A DNA stretch of 64,000 nt from Diadophis punctatus similis (Eukaryota > Chordata > Lepidosauria > Squamata > Dipsadidae). Each line of letters opens with the position of its first letter. Positions within the stretch are counted from its first letter, which is position 1. The stretch lies in contig JALIGW010000014.1 of assembly GCA_023053685.1 (NCBI GenBank), positions 20,198,308-20,262,307 of the forward strand, given 5' to 3'. The position numbers were made by a program, and so were the translations under genes. The notes under the pieces were generated by a model. That model ran no database searches. It worked only from the letters and a program-made list of their open reading frames with translations, and was not told where the DNA came from. Positions 10,567 to 22,200 of the stretch are shown piece after piece.

Positions 10567-13500
10567 CTCCTCCCTTCATTACTGGGAGAGACATCAGACC
10601 TATTGGATTTAAACATTTCCTATAATGGACACCACCCAATGGTTTGGTCATCATGTCTGCTAAATTATCCTCTGAAGAACAATGATGTAAACTTATCAAT
10701 TTTTCTTTTACAGCTTCCCTGACATTACAATACTTAATGTCCACATGTTTACTTCTGTTCTTCACTCTGTCACCTGTTGCCATTTTTATACAGGCAGCAT
10801 TATCTTCATAAACAGTTACAGCTTCATTTACATTTACATTTAAATCTTGTAACAACTGTACATACCAAACTACTTCAGAACATAACTCAGACAATGCAAT
10901 AAACTCTGCTTCTGCAGTTGAAATAGCAACCGTTGTTTGTTTTCTGGACTTCCAACCAATTAAAGCCCCTCCAAACATTATTACAATTCCAGAATTAGAC
11001 TTTCTGGTTTTTACATCATTTGCATAATCACTATCAACATAACATTTCAATTTTAATTCTTCAGTGACCTGTATTTGAAGACCCAAATTCACAGTTCCCT
11101 TCAAATACCTGAGAATTCTTTTCACACCCATCCAATGCAACTTTGTAGGTGTAGCAGTAAAGTGACTTAAGATGCTCACTGCACAAGCTATGTCTGGTCT
11201 GGACCACTGTGACAGATATAACAGACTCCCTATTGCAGAGTGATATATCTCCTGATCACAGGCTTCACTTTTGTCCTCACCCAAACTATTGTAAAAATCT
11301 GTGCTCATAGGTGTAGGAGCAATATTACAATCTTTCATGTTATACTTCTCTAATAATTGTTCAATTTTTCTCCTTTGACTGAGAATATAACCCTTTTCAG
11401 TTTTTTGTATCTCTACACCGAGATAATTCTTTATTTCTCCCAAATTCTTTAATTCAAATTTCTTTTCTAACTTATTAGCAAATTCTTTAACTTGTGATGC
11501 ATCCTTTGCAATGAAACAAAGATCATCCACAAATGCTAATAGTAGACAATTCCCACCTTGTAACTTTCCAGTGTATATGCAACCATCAGCTTTGCAACTC
11601 TTGAACCCAAGACCTTTCAATGCAGTATCTAAACAGATATTCCAATTTCTGGCTGACTGCTTCAGCCCATAAATGGCCTTGTTCAATTTATACACCATGT
11701 TAGGCTTTTTATTTTCATACCCTGGCGCTTGAACCATATAAATTTCTTCCTCTAATTCAGCATTGAGAAATGCAGTGGTTATATCAAAATGCCAAATTCT
11801 ATGCCTGTATGCTGATGCTAATGCCAGTGCTAGTCTTATGCTCTCAGCTTTTACAGTTGGCGCGAACACCTCATCATAGTGCACATTCTTTAATTGAGAA
11901 AAACCTTGTGCCACCAACCTTGCCTTATACTGTACTTCACTATTGGGTAATACCTTTTTCTTATATACCCACTTACATCCTACAGCCTTGGTACCCTGTG
12001 GCAAAGTCACAGATGTGAACACTTCATGATCTCCCATGGATTTCATCTCTTTATCCATGGCTTCCTTCCACTTTTCTTGTTCAACTTTTGGTAATGCCAA
12101 TACTTCCTTATAGTTTCTTGGCTCATACCACACTTTACACACTTTAACTTTACTGGCAGAATACCTGTCTGGCGGAACCCCTCTGTTCCTACGCTCTGAC
12201 CTACGTGGCATTGCCTGTACTTGTGTTTCAAGCTTTTCTGGCTTCATATCTTGTTCAGACTCTCCTCCCTGAACATAGACACCTTCAGTAAATGATTCAC
12301 CATCATTACATGAGTTATTGTCACTAAGTGGATCACCGTCGCTAAGTGGATCACCGTCACTAAGTGAGACATTTTCAGAATTTGCATCAATTCTGTTCCA
12401 ATTTTGTTCTGCAAAACTAGCAGATCTTGAAATCACTATCCTTTTACTTCCATCGCTAAAGCGATACCCTTTTGAGCCTGGCTCATAGCCCACAAATCTG
12501 AGCTTTCTAGCCTTTTGTTGTCCCTTTCTTCTGATTGCCTTTGGAATATGTACCCATGCAGTACTTCCAAATATTTTTAAATGTGCTAGAGAAGGCTTTT
12601 TCCCATATAGCATTGCATATGGAGTATTATTAATGGATGAACTCCACAGCCTATTTACTAAATAATTGGCAGTCAGTATGGCTTCGCCCCAATATGACCT
12701 GCTCATACCAGAATCCTCCAGTAATGAGTCTTTCATTGTTTGCAAAACACCATTTCTCCTTTCAGCCACTCCGTTCTCTCCCGGTGTGTAAGGATTTGTG
12801 CGCCTGTGTCTTATTCCCAATTGTCTCAACCATTGTTGAAAATTTGTTGACATAAATTCAGAACCTCTGTCAGTTTGCAACTGACATACCTGTTGTTTGT
12901 ACCTTCTCTCTACAAAACTTAACCATTGCTTAAATTGCTGTAGCACCTCTGTTTTACTCTTAAGTAAGTAGCAAAACCCAAACCTGCTGTAGTCATCCAC
13001 AATGACCAGCGCATACTTTGCTCCTCCCAAACTGGCTTGCATAGGCCCAATTAAATCAGCATGCACCAGTTCTAGAGCTCTTGTGGTTTGTCTTGTGCTA
13101 AACTTGCTCACTGGGAATGCTTTGGATTTCGATGCTTTGCATACTGCACAATCCAAATATGCCTTACATCCCTTCAAATCTAATCCTTCTGCAAATTCTT
13201 TCATTTGTTGAACAACCTTAAAATTAGCATGACCAAGTCGTCTGTGCAGAAGATGAACACATGAATTGTGTTCTGCTACATTTTTAAATATCTGGGAACA
13301 ATGTGGCACCTTTTGTCCCTGCAATACATAAAGATTATCCTCTTTTATGCCCTGTGCACAAACATTCCCATTTCTTTGGATGAAACACTTCCCATTAACA
13401 AATGTGGTTTCATAACCTTGCTTGTCTAAACTAGACACACTTAACAAATTATGTTCCATTTCAGGTACACATAACACATCAGTAAACCTGGAGTCCAAAT

Positions 13501-14278
13501 ATGGAATTTGCACATCGCCTCTTCCAATGATTTTAGCCTTTTGACCATTGGCTAAGGCCACTTCTTCATGGTTTCCTGGGAAAAATCTGGAAAATAAGTC
13601 AGAATTATTAACAATTGTTTGACTAGCCCCACTGTCAATCAACCATTTGTCTCTATTGTTATTATAACAAACTTTTGCAACTGCAATCTGTCCTTGCAAA
13701 TAATGTCTCTTGTCTTGCACATTTCTTCTCTGTGCACAGCTTTTCTGCAGATGATTGGTTTCTCCACAAATGAAACATGCTTTTTTAACTTGCTTGAAGA
13801 ATTGTTGCTGTGGAACTTGATCTCTCCTGCCTCTGCTTTCCTCTTGTCTGCAGACACCTCGGCTGTTGCTAGAGATAGGCAGCTTGTGGAAAATTTTGCT
13901 GGAGACTTGCTGTAAGTTTCCACTGTACTCCTTGTTGGGCCCCCGCCTGTGGAATTTTCCATCAGCATGGCTGAAAAGCCTTTTCTCATATTCATTCAAT
14001 AAACACGATTTCAAAGCCTCCAAATTCAAATCTGCTTCTGGCTTACTTTCAAAAATAGCTGACACAGTCTCCCAGCTCTGATCCAAACTATTTAACACTA
14101 ATAAAACTTTCTGGGACTCTGGAAACTTTACTCCACGTTGCTCCAATTCTAGAAAATTAGACTGCATTTTCATTAAATGATCTTCCATAGAATCTCCTGT
14201 CTGCAAACTCATTCTGAAAAGCTTTCTTGAAAGTTGGACCACATTACACGCAGAAACATTGACATGTACTGCTTTCAA
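10550..14278 (-). CDS. Copia gag-pol polyprotein, array copy 4
   Basis: Same 1242-residue frame. Residue 715 is Lys, as in copy 2, although copies 3, 5 and 6 have Asn. The K/N order along the array is therefore K, N, K, N, N, which does not fit simple sequential duplication and suggests exchange between copies or duplication of multi-copy blocks. Confidence 0.92.
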   Translation of the reverse strand: MKAVHVNVSACNVVQLSRKLFRMSLQTGDSMEDHLMKMQSNFLELEQRGVKFPESQKVLLVLNSLDQSWETVSAIFESKPEADLNLEALKSCLLNEYEKRLFSHADGKFHRRGPNKEYSGNLQQVSSKIFHKLPISSNSRGVCRQEESRGRRDQVPQQQFFKQVKKACFICGETNHLQKSCAQRRNVQDKRHYLQGQIAVAKVCYNNNRDKWLIDSGASQTIVNNSDLFSRFFPGNHEEVALANGQKAKIIGRGDVQIPYLDSRFTDVLCVPEMEHNLLSVSSLDKQGYETTFVNGKCFIQRNGNVCAQGIKEDNLYVLQGQKVPHCSQIFKNVAEHNSCVHLLHRRLGHANFKVVQQMKEFAEGLDLKGCKAYLDCAVCKASKSKAFPVSKFSTRQTTRALELVHADLIGPMQASLGGAKYALVIVDDYSRFGFCYLLKSKTEVLQQFKQWLSFVERRYKQQVCQLQTDRGSEFMSTNFQQWLRQLGIRHRRTNPYTPGENGVAERRNGVLQTMKDSLLEDSGMSRSYWGEAILTANYLVNRLWSSSINNTPYAMLYGKKPSLAHLKIFGSTAWVHIPKAIRRKGQQKARKLRFVGYEPGSKGYRFSDGSKRIVISRSASFAEQNWNRIDANSENVSLSDGDPLSDGDPLSDNNSCNDGESFTEGVYVQGGESEQDMKPEKLETQVQAMPRRSERRNRGVPPDRYSASKVKVCKVWYEPRNYKEVLALPKVEQEKWKEAMDKEMKSMGDHEVFTSVTLPQGTKAVGCKWVYKKKVLPNSEVQYKARLVAQGFSQLKNVHYDEVFAPTVKAESIRLALALASAYRHRIWHFDITTAFLNAELEEEIYMVQAPGYENKKPNMVYKLNKAIYGLKQSARNWNICLDTALKGLGFKSCKADGCIYTGKLQGGNCLLLAFVDDLCFIAKDASQVKEFANKLEKKFELKNLGEIKNYLGVEIQKTEKGYILSQRRKIEQLLEKYNMKDCNIAPTPMSTDFYNSLGEDKSEACDQEIYHSAIGSLLYLSQWSRPDIACAVSILSHFTATPTKLHWMGVKRILRYLKGTVNLGLQIQVTEELKLKCYVDSDYANDVKTRKSNSGIVIMFGGALIGWKSRKQTTVAISTAEAEFIALSELCSEVVWYVQLLQDLNVNVNEAVTVYEDNAACIKMATGDRVKNRSKHVDIKYCNVREAVKEKLISLHHCSSEDNLADMMTKPLGGVHYRKCLNPIGLMSLPVMKGGVLEYS

Positions 14279-14284
14279 TTTCTG

Positions 14285-14536
14285 CTATATTTCTTTTGCA
14301 GACTTTAATTCAGCTACATTTAAGAATTGATCATCCCCCAGACTTAAAAGAAGATAAGCCATAGCTTTGTCATGAGCCTTTTGATCTGCTGCTCCAAGCA
14401 CTTGTGGGGGGTCTGCTACAATGTCCCATAATTCTTTTGCTTTCAAAAAACATTCCATTTTTGCAGCCCAAATTAAATAATTTTTCTTCCCCAATTTGGG
14501 TATTGGACTGTCTTTAAATTCCATAGCAGCAGCCAT
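14285..14536 (-). CDS. Copia gag head, array copy 4
   Basis: Same 83-codon fragment, ending at the shared in-frame TAG. Confidence 0.8.
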   Translation of the reverse strand: MAAAMEFKDSPIPKLGKKNYLIWAAKMECFLKAKELWDIVADPPQVLGAADQKAHDKAMAYLLLSLGDDQFLNVAELKSAKEI

Positions 14537-14653
14537 CCTGCTTTATTATTCTTCTCTGCCTGTTCCTTTAACAACACAGACAGCTTCTTATCAGCTTTAA
14601 ATTACAATGCAGTTTTTAACTTTACTTCTTGAGCGATTCCTGGGCCCATAACC

Positions 14654-14919
14654 TGTCAGAGTTACGCAATAAATCAGAAGCTTCAAAAGATAACTGCATT
14701 TTGCTGATTCAAATAACTTCTTTATAAGTAGAATAAAACATTAACAATACCACACTTTGTTTCAGATCACATGTTGAGATGTTTTCACAGCAAGCTTTAA
14801 TGGTGGACAGAGTAAACCACGCCCTTCTTCTTGCTAAGTTTCTGGACATGCTCAATTAACACTTCAGCCCGATTGGCTGACTCAATCACATGGCTCTCCC
14901 AGTCATGAATATTCCAACA
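14654..14919 (-). repeat. Copia LTR 4 (266 bp)
   Basis: Shared LTR between consecutive array copies, with the same TG...CA ends. I see no difference from LTR 1. Confidence 0.93.
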
Positions 14920-17900
14920 CTCCTCCCTTCATTACTGGGAGAGACATCAGACCTATTGGATTTAAACATTTCCTATAATGGACACCACCCAATGGTTTGG
15001 TCATCATGTCTGCTAAATTATCCTCTGAAGAACAATGATGTAAACTTATCAATTTTTCTTTTACAGCTTCCCTGACATTACAATACTTAATGTCCACATG
15101 TTTACTTCTGTTCTTCACTCTGTCACCTGTTGCCATTTTTATACAGGCAGCATTATCTTCATAAACAGTTACAGCTTCATTTACATTTACATTTAAATCT
15201 TGTAACAACTGTACATACCAAACTACTTCAGAACATAACTCAGACAATGCAATAAACTCTGCTTCTGCAGTTGAAATAGCAACCGTTGTTTGTTTTCTGG
15301 ACTTCCAACCAATTAAAGCCCCTCCAAACATTATTACAATTCCAGAATTAGACTTTCTGGTTTTTACATCATTTGCATAATCACTATCAACATAACATTT
15401 CAATTTTAATTCTTCAGTGACCTGTATTTGAAGACCCAAATTCACAGTTCCCTTCAAATACCTGAGAATTCTTTTCACACCCATCCAATGCAACTTTGTA
15501 GGTGTAGCAGTAAAGTGACTTAAGATGCTCACTGCACAAGCTATGTCTGGTCTGGACCACTGTGACAGATATAACAGACTCCCTATTGCAGAGTGATATA
15601 TCTCCTGATCACAGGCTTCACTTTTGTCCTCACCCAAACTATTGTAAAAATCTGTGCTCATAGGTGTAGGAGCAATATTACAATCTTTCATGTTATACTT
15701 CTCTAATAATTGTTCAATTTTTCTCCTTTGACTGAGAATATAACCCTTTTCAGTTTTTTGTATCTCTACACCGAGATAATTCTTTATTTCTCCCAAATTC
15801 TTTAATTCAAATTTCTTTTCTAACTTATTAGCAAATTCTTTAACTTGTGATGCATCCTTTGCAATGAAACAAAGATCATCCACAAATGCTAATAGTAGAC
15901 AATTCCCACCTTGTAACTTTCCAGTGTATATGCAACCATCAGCTTTGCAACTCTTGAACCCAAGACCTTTCAATGCAGTATCTAAACAGATATTCCAATT
16001 TCTGGCTGACTGCTTCAGCCCATAAATGGCCTTGTTCAATTTATACACCATGTTAGGCTTTTTATTTTCATACCCTGGCGCTTGAACCATATAAATTTCT
16101 TCCTCTAATTCAGCATTGAGAAATGCAGTGGTTATATCAAAATGCCAAATTCTATGCCTGTATGCTGATGCTAATGCCAGTGCTAGTCTTATGCTCTCAG
16201 CTTTTACAGTTGGCGCGAACACCTCATCATAGTGCACATTCTTTAATTGAGAAAAACCTTGTGCCACCAACCTTGCCTTATACTGTACTTCACTATTGGG
16301 TAATACCTTTTTCTTATATACCCACTTACATCCTACAGCCTTGGTACCCTGTGGCAAAGTCACAGATGTGAACACTTCATGATCTCCCATGGATTTCATC
16401 TCTTTATCCATGGCTTCCTTCCACTTTTCTTGTTCAACTTTTGGTAATGCCAATACTTCCTTATAGTTTCTTGGCTCATACCACACATTACACACTTTAA
16501 CTTTACTGGCAGAATACCTGTCTGGCGGAACCCCTCTGTTCCTACGCTCTGACCTACGTGGCATTGCCTGTACTTGTGTTTCAAGCTTTTCTGGCTTCAT
16601 ATCTTGTTCAGACTCTCCTCCCTGAACATAGACACCTTCAGTAAATGATTCACCATCATTACATGAGTTATTGTCACTAAGTGGATCACCGTCGCTAAGT
16701 GGATCACCGTCACTAAGTGAGACATTTTCAGAATTTGCATCAATTCTGTTCCAATTTTGTTCTGCAAAACTAGCAGATCTTGAAATCACTATCCTTTTAC
16801 TTCCATCGCTAAAGCGATACCCTTTTGAGCCTGGCTCATAGCCCACAAATCTGAGCTTTCTAGCCTTTTGTTGTCCCTTTCTTCTGATTGCCTTTGGAAT
16901 ATGTACCCATGCAGTACTTCCAAATATTTTTAAATGTGCTAGAGAAGGCTTTTTCCCATATAGCATTGCATATGGAGTATTATTAATGGATGAACTCCAC
17001 AGCCTATTTACTAAATAATTGGCAGTCAGTATGGCTTCGCCCCAATATGACCTGCTCATACCAGAATCCTCCAGTAATGAGTCTTTCATTGTTTGCAAAA
17101 CACCATTTCTCCTTTCAGCCACTCCGTTCTCTCCCGGTGTGTAAGGATTTGTGCGCCTGTGTCTTATTCCCAATTGTCTCAACCATTGTTGAAAATTTGT
17201 TGACATAAATTCAGAACCTCTGTCAGTTTGCAACTGACATACCTGTTGTTTGTACCTTCTCTCTACAAAACTTAACCATTGCTTAAATTGCTGTAGCACC
17301 TCTGTTTTACTCTTAAGTAAGTAGCAAAACCCAAACCTGCTGTAGTCATCCACAATGACCAGCGCATACTTTGCTCCTCCCAAACTGGCTTGCATAGGCC
17401 CAATTAAATCAGCATGCACCAGTTCTAGAGCTCTTGTGGTTTGTCTTGTGCTAAACTTGCTCACTGGGAATGCTTTGGATTTCGATGCTTTGCATACTGC
17501 ACAATCCAAATATGCCTTACATCCCTTCAAATCTAATCCTTCTGCAAATTCTTTCATTTGTTGAACAACCTTAAAATTAGCATGACCAAGTCGTCTGTGC
17601 AGAAGATGAACACATGAATTGTGTTCTGCTACATTTTTAAATATCTGGGAACAATGTGGCACCTTTTGTCCCTGCAATACATAAAGATTATCCTCTTTTA
17701 TGCCCTGTGCACAAACATTCCCATTTCTTTGGATGAAACACTTCCCATTAACAAATGTGGTTTCATAACCTTGCTTGTCTAAACTAGACACACTTAACAA
17801 ATTATGTTCCATTTCAGGTACACATAACACATCAGTAAACCTGGAGTCCAAATATGGAATTTGCACATCGCCTCTTCCAATGATTTTAGCCTTTTGACCA

Positions 17901-18631
17901 TTGGCTAAGGCCACTTCTTCATGGTTTCCTGGGAAAAATCTGGAAAATAAGTCAGAATTATTAACAATTGTTTGACTAGCCCCACTGTCAATCAACCATT
18001 TGTCTCTATTGTTATTATAACAAACTTTTGCAACTGCAATCTGTCCTTGCAAATAATGTCTCTTGTCTTGCACATTTCTTCTCTGTGCACAGCTTTTCTG
18101 CAGATGATTGGTTTCTCCACAAATGAAACATGCTTTTTTAACTTGCTTGAAGAATTGTTGCTGTGGAACTTGATCTCTCCTGCCTCTGCTTTCCTCTTGT
18201 CTGCAGACACCTCGGCTGTTGCTAGAGATAGGCAGCTTGTGGAAAATTTTGCTGGAGACTTGCTGTAAGTTTCCACTGTACTCCTTGTTGGGCCCCCGCC
18301 TGTGGAATTTTCCATCAGCATGGCTGAAAAGCCTTTTCTCATATTCATTCAATAAACACGATTTCAAAGCCTCCAAATTCAAATCTGCTTCTGGCTTACT
18401 TTCAAAAATAGCTGACACAGTCTCCCAGCTCTGATCCAAACTATTTAACACTAATAAAACTTTCTGGGACTCTGGAAACTTTACTCCACGTTGCTCCAAT
18501 TCTAGAAAATTAGACTGCATTTTCATTAAATGATCTTCCATAGAATCTCCTGTCTGCAAACTCATTCTGAAAAGCTTTCTTGAAAGTTGGACCACATTAC
18601 ACGCAGAAACATTGACATGTACTGCTTTCAA
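14903..18631 (-). CDS. Copia gag-pol polyprotein, array copy 5
   Basis: Same 1242-residue frame with Asn715. It is apparently identical to copy 6 over the coding region, so these two may be the most recent duplicates. Confidence 0.92.
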   Translation of the reverse strand: MKAVHVNVSACNVVQLSRKLFRMSLQTGDSMEDHLMKMQSNFLELEQRGVKFPESQKVLLVLNSLDQSWETVSAIFESKPEADLNLEALKSCLLNEYEKRLFSHADGKFHRRGPNKEYSGNLQQVSSKIFHKLPISSNSRGVCRQEESRGRRDQVPQQQFFKQVKKACFICGETNHLQKSCAQRRNVQDKRHYLQGQIAVAKVCYNNNRDKWLIDSGASQTIVNNSDLFSRFFPGNHEEVALANGQKAKIIGRGDVQIPYLDSRFTDVLCVPEMEHNLLSVSSLDKQGYETTFVNGKCFIQRNGNVCAQGIKEDNLYVLQGQKVPHCSQIFKNVAEHNSCVHLLHRRLGHANFKVVQQMKEFAEGLDLKGCKAYLDCAVCKASKSKAFPVSKFSTRQTTRALELVHADLIGPMQASLGGAKYALVIVDDYSRFGFCYLLKSKTEVLQQFKQWLSFVERRYKQQVCQLQTDRGSEFMSTNFQQWLRQLGIRHRRTNPYTPGENGVAERRNGVLQTMKDSLLEDSGMSRSYWGEAILTANYLVNRLWSSSINNTPYAMLYGKKPSLAHLKIFGSTAWVHIPKAIRRKGQQKARKLRFVGYEPGSKGYRFSDGSKRIVISRSASFAEQNWNRIDANSENVSLSDGDPLSDGDPLSDNNSCNDGESFTEGVYVQGGESEQDMKPEKLETQVQAMPRRSERRNRGVPPDRYSASKVKVCNVWYEPRNYKEVLALPKVEQEKWKEAMDKEMKSMGDHEVFTSVTLPQGTKAVGCKWVYKKKVLPNSEVQYKARLVAQGFSQLKNVHYDEVFAPTVKAESIRLALALASAYRHRIWHFDITTAFLNAELEEEIYMVQAPGYENKKPNMVYKLNKAIYGLKQSARNWNICLDTALKGLGFKSCKADGCIYTGKLQGGNCLLLAFVDDLCFIAKDASQVKEFANKLEKKFELKNLGEIKNYLGVEIQKTEKGYILSQRRKIEQLLEKYNMKDCNIAPTPMSTDFYNSLGEDKSEACDQEIYHSAIGSLLYLSQWSRPDIACAVSILSHFTATPTKLHWMGVKRILRYLKGTVNLGLQIQVTEELKLKCYVDSDYANDVKTRKSNSGIVIMFGGALIGWKSRKQTTVAISTAEAEFIALSELCSEVVWYVQLLQDLNVNVNEAVTVYEDNAACIKMATGDRVKNRSKHVDIKYCNVREAVKEKLISLHHCSSEDNLADMMTKPLGGVHYRKCLNPIGLMSLPVMKGGVLEYS

Positions 18632-18637
18632 TTTCTG

Positions 18638-18889
18638 CTATATTTCTTTTGCAGACTTTAATTCAGCTACATTTAAGAATTGATCATCCCCCAGACTTAA
18701 AAGAAGATAAGCCATAGCTTTGTCATGAGCCTTTTGATCTGCTGCTCCAAGCACTTGTGGGGGGTCTGCTACAATGTCCCATAATTCTTTTGCTTTCAAA
18801 AAACATTCCATTTTTGCAGCCCAAATTAAATAATTTTTCTTCCCCAATTTGGGTATTGGACTGTCTTTAAATTCCATAGCAGCAGCCAT
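18638..18889 (-). CDS. Copia gag head, array copy 5
   Basis: Same 83-codon fragment, ending at the shared in-frame TAG. Confidence 0.8.
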   Translation of the reverse strand: MAAAMEFKDSPIPKLGKKNYLIWAAKMECFLKAKELWDIVADPPQVLGAADQKAHDKAMAYLLLSLGDDQFLNVAELKSAKEI

Positions 18890-19006
18890 CCTGCTTTATT
18901 ATTCTTCTCTGCCTGTTCCTTTAACAACACAGACAGCTTCTTATCAGCTTTAAATTACAATGCAGTTTTTAACTTTACTTCTTGAGCGATTCCTGGGCCC
19001 ATAACC

Positions 19007-19272
19007 TGTCAGAGTTACGCAATAAATCAGAAGCTTCAAAAGATAACTGCATTTTGCTGATTCAAATAACTTCTTTATAAGTAGAATAAAACATTAACAA
19101 TACCACACTTTGTTTCAGATCACATGTTGAGATGTTTTCACAGCAAGCTTTAATGGTGGACAGAGTAAACCACGCCCTTCTTCTTGCTAAGTTTCTGGAC
19201 ATGCTCAATTAACACTTCAGCCCGATTGGCTGACTCAATCACATGGCTCTCCCAGTCATGAATATTCCAACA
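19007..19272 (-). repeat. Copia LTR 5 (266 bp)
   Basis: Shared LTR between consecutive array copies, with the same TG...CA ends. I see no difference from LTR 1. Confidence 0.93.
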
Positions 19273-22200
19273 CTCCTCCCTTCATTACTGGGAGAGACAT
19301 CAGACCTATTGGATTTAAACATTTCCTATAATGGACACCACCCAATGGTTTGGTCATCATGTCTGCTAAATTATCCTCTGAAGAACAATGATGTAAACTT
19401 ATCAATTTTTCTTTTACAGCTTCCCTGACATTACAATACTTAATGTCCACATGTTTACTTCTGTTCTTCACTCTGTCACCTGTTGCCATTTTTATACAGG
19501 CAGCATTATCTTCATAAACAGTTACAGCTTCATTTACATTTACATTTAAATCTTGTAACAACTGTACATACCAAACTACTTCAGAACATAACTCAGACAA
19601 TGCAATAAACTCTGCTTCTGCAGTTGAAATAGCAACCGTTGTTTGTTTTCTGGACTTCCAACCAATTAAAGCCCCTCCAAACATTATTACAATTCCAGAA
19701 TTAGACTTTCTGGTTTTTACATCATTTGCATAATCACTATCAACATAACATTTCAATTTTAATTCTTCAGTGACCTGTATTTGAAGACCCAAATTCACAG
19801 TTCCCTTCAAATACCTGAGAATTCTTTTCACACCCATCCAATGCAACTTTGTAGGTGTAGCAGTAAAGTGACTTAAGATGCTCACTGCACAAGCTATGTC
19901 TGGTCTGGACCACTGTGACAGATATAACAGACTCCCTATTGCAGAGTGATATATCTCCTGATCACAGGCTTCACTTTTGTCCTCACCCAAACTATTGTAA
20001 AAATCTGTGCTCATAGGTGTAGGAGCAATATTACAATCTTTCATGTTATACTTCTCTAATAATTGTTCAATTTTTCTCCTTTGACTGAGAATATAACCCT
20101 TTTCAGTTTTTTGTATCTCTACACCGAGATAATTCTTTATTTCTCCCAAATTCTTTAATTCAAATTTCTTTTCTAACTTATTAGCAAATTCTTTAACTTG
20201 TGATGCATCCTTTGCAATGAAACAAAGATCATCCACAAATGCTAATAGTAGACAATTCCCACCTTGTAACTTTCCAGTGTATATGCAACCATCAGCTTTG
20301 CAACTCTTGAACCCAAGACCTTTCAATGCAGTATCTAAACAGATATTCCAATTTCTGGCTGACTGCTTCAGCCCATAAATGGCCTTGTTCAATTTATACA
20401 CCATGTTAGGCTTTTTATTTTCATACCCTGGCGCTTGAACCATATAAATTTCTTCCTCTAATTCAGCATTGAGAAATGCAGTGGTTATATCAAAATGCCA
20501 AATTCTATGCCTGTATGCTGATGCTAATGCCAGTGCTAGTCTTATGCTCTCAGCTTTTACAGTTGGCGCGAACACCTCATCATAGTGCACATTCTTTAAT
20601 TGAGAAAAACCTTGTGCCACCAACCTTGCCTTATACTGTACTTCACTATTGGGTAATACCTTTTTCTTATATACCCACTTACATCCTACAGCCTTGGTAC
20701 CCTGTGGCAAAGTCACAGATGTGAACACTTCATGATCTCCCATGGATTTCATCTCTTTATCCATGGCTTCCTTCCACTTTTCTTGTTCAACTTTTGGTAA
20801 TGCCAATACTTCCTTATAGTTTCTTGGCTCATACCACACATTACACACTTTAACTTTACTGGCAGAATACCTGTCTGGCGGAACCCCTCTGTTCCTACGC
20901 TCTGACCTACGTGGCATTGCCTGTACTTGTGTTTCAAGCTTTTCTGGCTTCATATCTTGTTCAGACTCTCCTCCCTGAACATAGACACCTTCAGTAAATG
21001 ATTCACCATCATTACATGAGTTATTGTCACTAAGTGGATCACCGTCGCTAAGTGGATCACCGTCACTAAGTGAGACATTTTCAGAATTTGCATCAATTCT
21101 GTTCCAATTTTGTTCTGCAAAACTAGCAGATCTTGAAATCACTATCCTTTTACTTCCATCGCTAAAGCGATACCCTTTTGAGCCTGGCTCATAGCCCACA
21201 AATCTGAGCTTTCTAGCCTTTTGTTGTCCCTTTCTTCTGATTGCCTTTGGAATATGTACCCATGCAGTACTTCCAAATATTTTTAAATGTGCTAGAGAAG
21301 GCTTTTTCCCATATAGCATTGCATATGGAGTATTATTAATGGATGAACTCCACAGCCTATTTACTAAATAATTGGCAGTCAGTATGGCTTCGCCCCAATA
21401 TGACCTGCTCATACCAGAATCCTCCAGTAATGAGTCTTTCATTGTTTGCAAAACACCATTTCTCCTTTCAGCCACTCCGTTCTCTCCCGGTGTGTAAGGA
21501 TTTGTGCGCCTGTGTCTTATTCCCAATTGTCTCAACCATTGTTGAAAATTTGTTGACATAAATTCAGAACCTCTGTCAGTTTGCAACTGACATACCTGTT
21601 GTTTGTACCTTCTCTCTACAAAACTTAACCATTGCTTAAATTGCTGTAGCACCTCTGTTTTACTCTTAAGTAAGTAGCAAAACCCAAACCTGCTGTAGTC
21701 ATCCACAATGACCAGCGCATACTTTGCTCCTCCCAAACTGGCTTGCATAGGCCCAATTAAATCAGCATGCACCAGTTCTAGAGCTCTTGTGGTTTGTCTT
21801 GTGCTAAACTTGCTCACTGGGAATGCTTTGGATTTCGATGCTTTGCATACTGCACAATCCAAATATGCCTTACATCCCTTCAAATCTAATCCTTCTGCAA
21901 ATTCTTTCATTTGTTGAACAACCTTAAAATTAGCATGACCAAGTCGTCTGTGCAGAAGATGAACACATGAATTGTGTTCTGCTACATTTTTAAATATCTG
22001 GGAACAATGTGGCACCTTTTGTCCCTGCAATACATAAAGATTATCCTCTTTTATGCCCTGTGCACAAACATTCCCATTTCTTTGGATGAAACACTTCCCA
22101 TTAACAAATGTGGTTTCATAACCTTGCTTGTCTAAACTAGACACACTTAACAAATTATGTTCCATTTCAGGTACACATAACACATCAGTAAACCTGGAGT

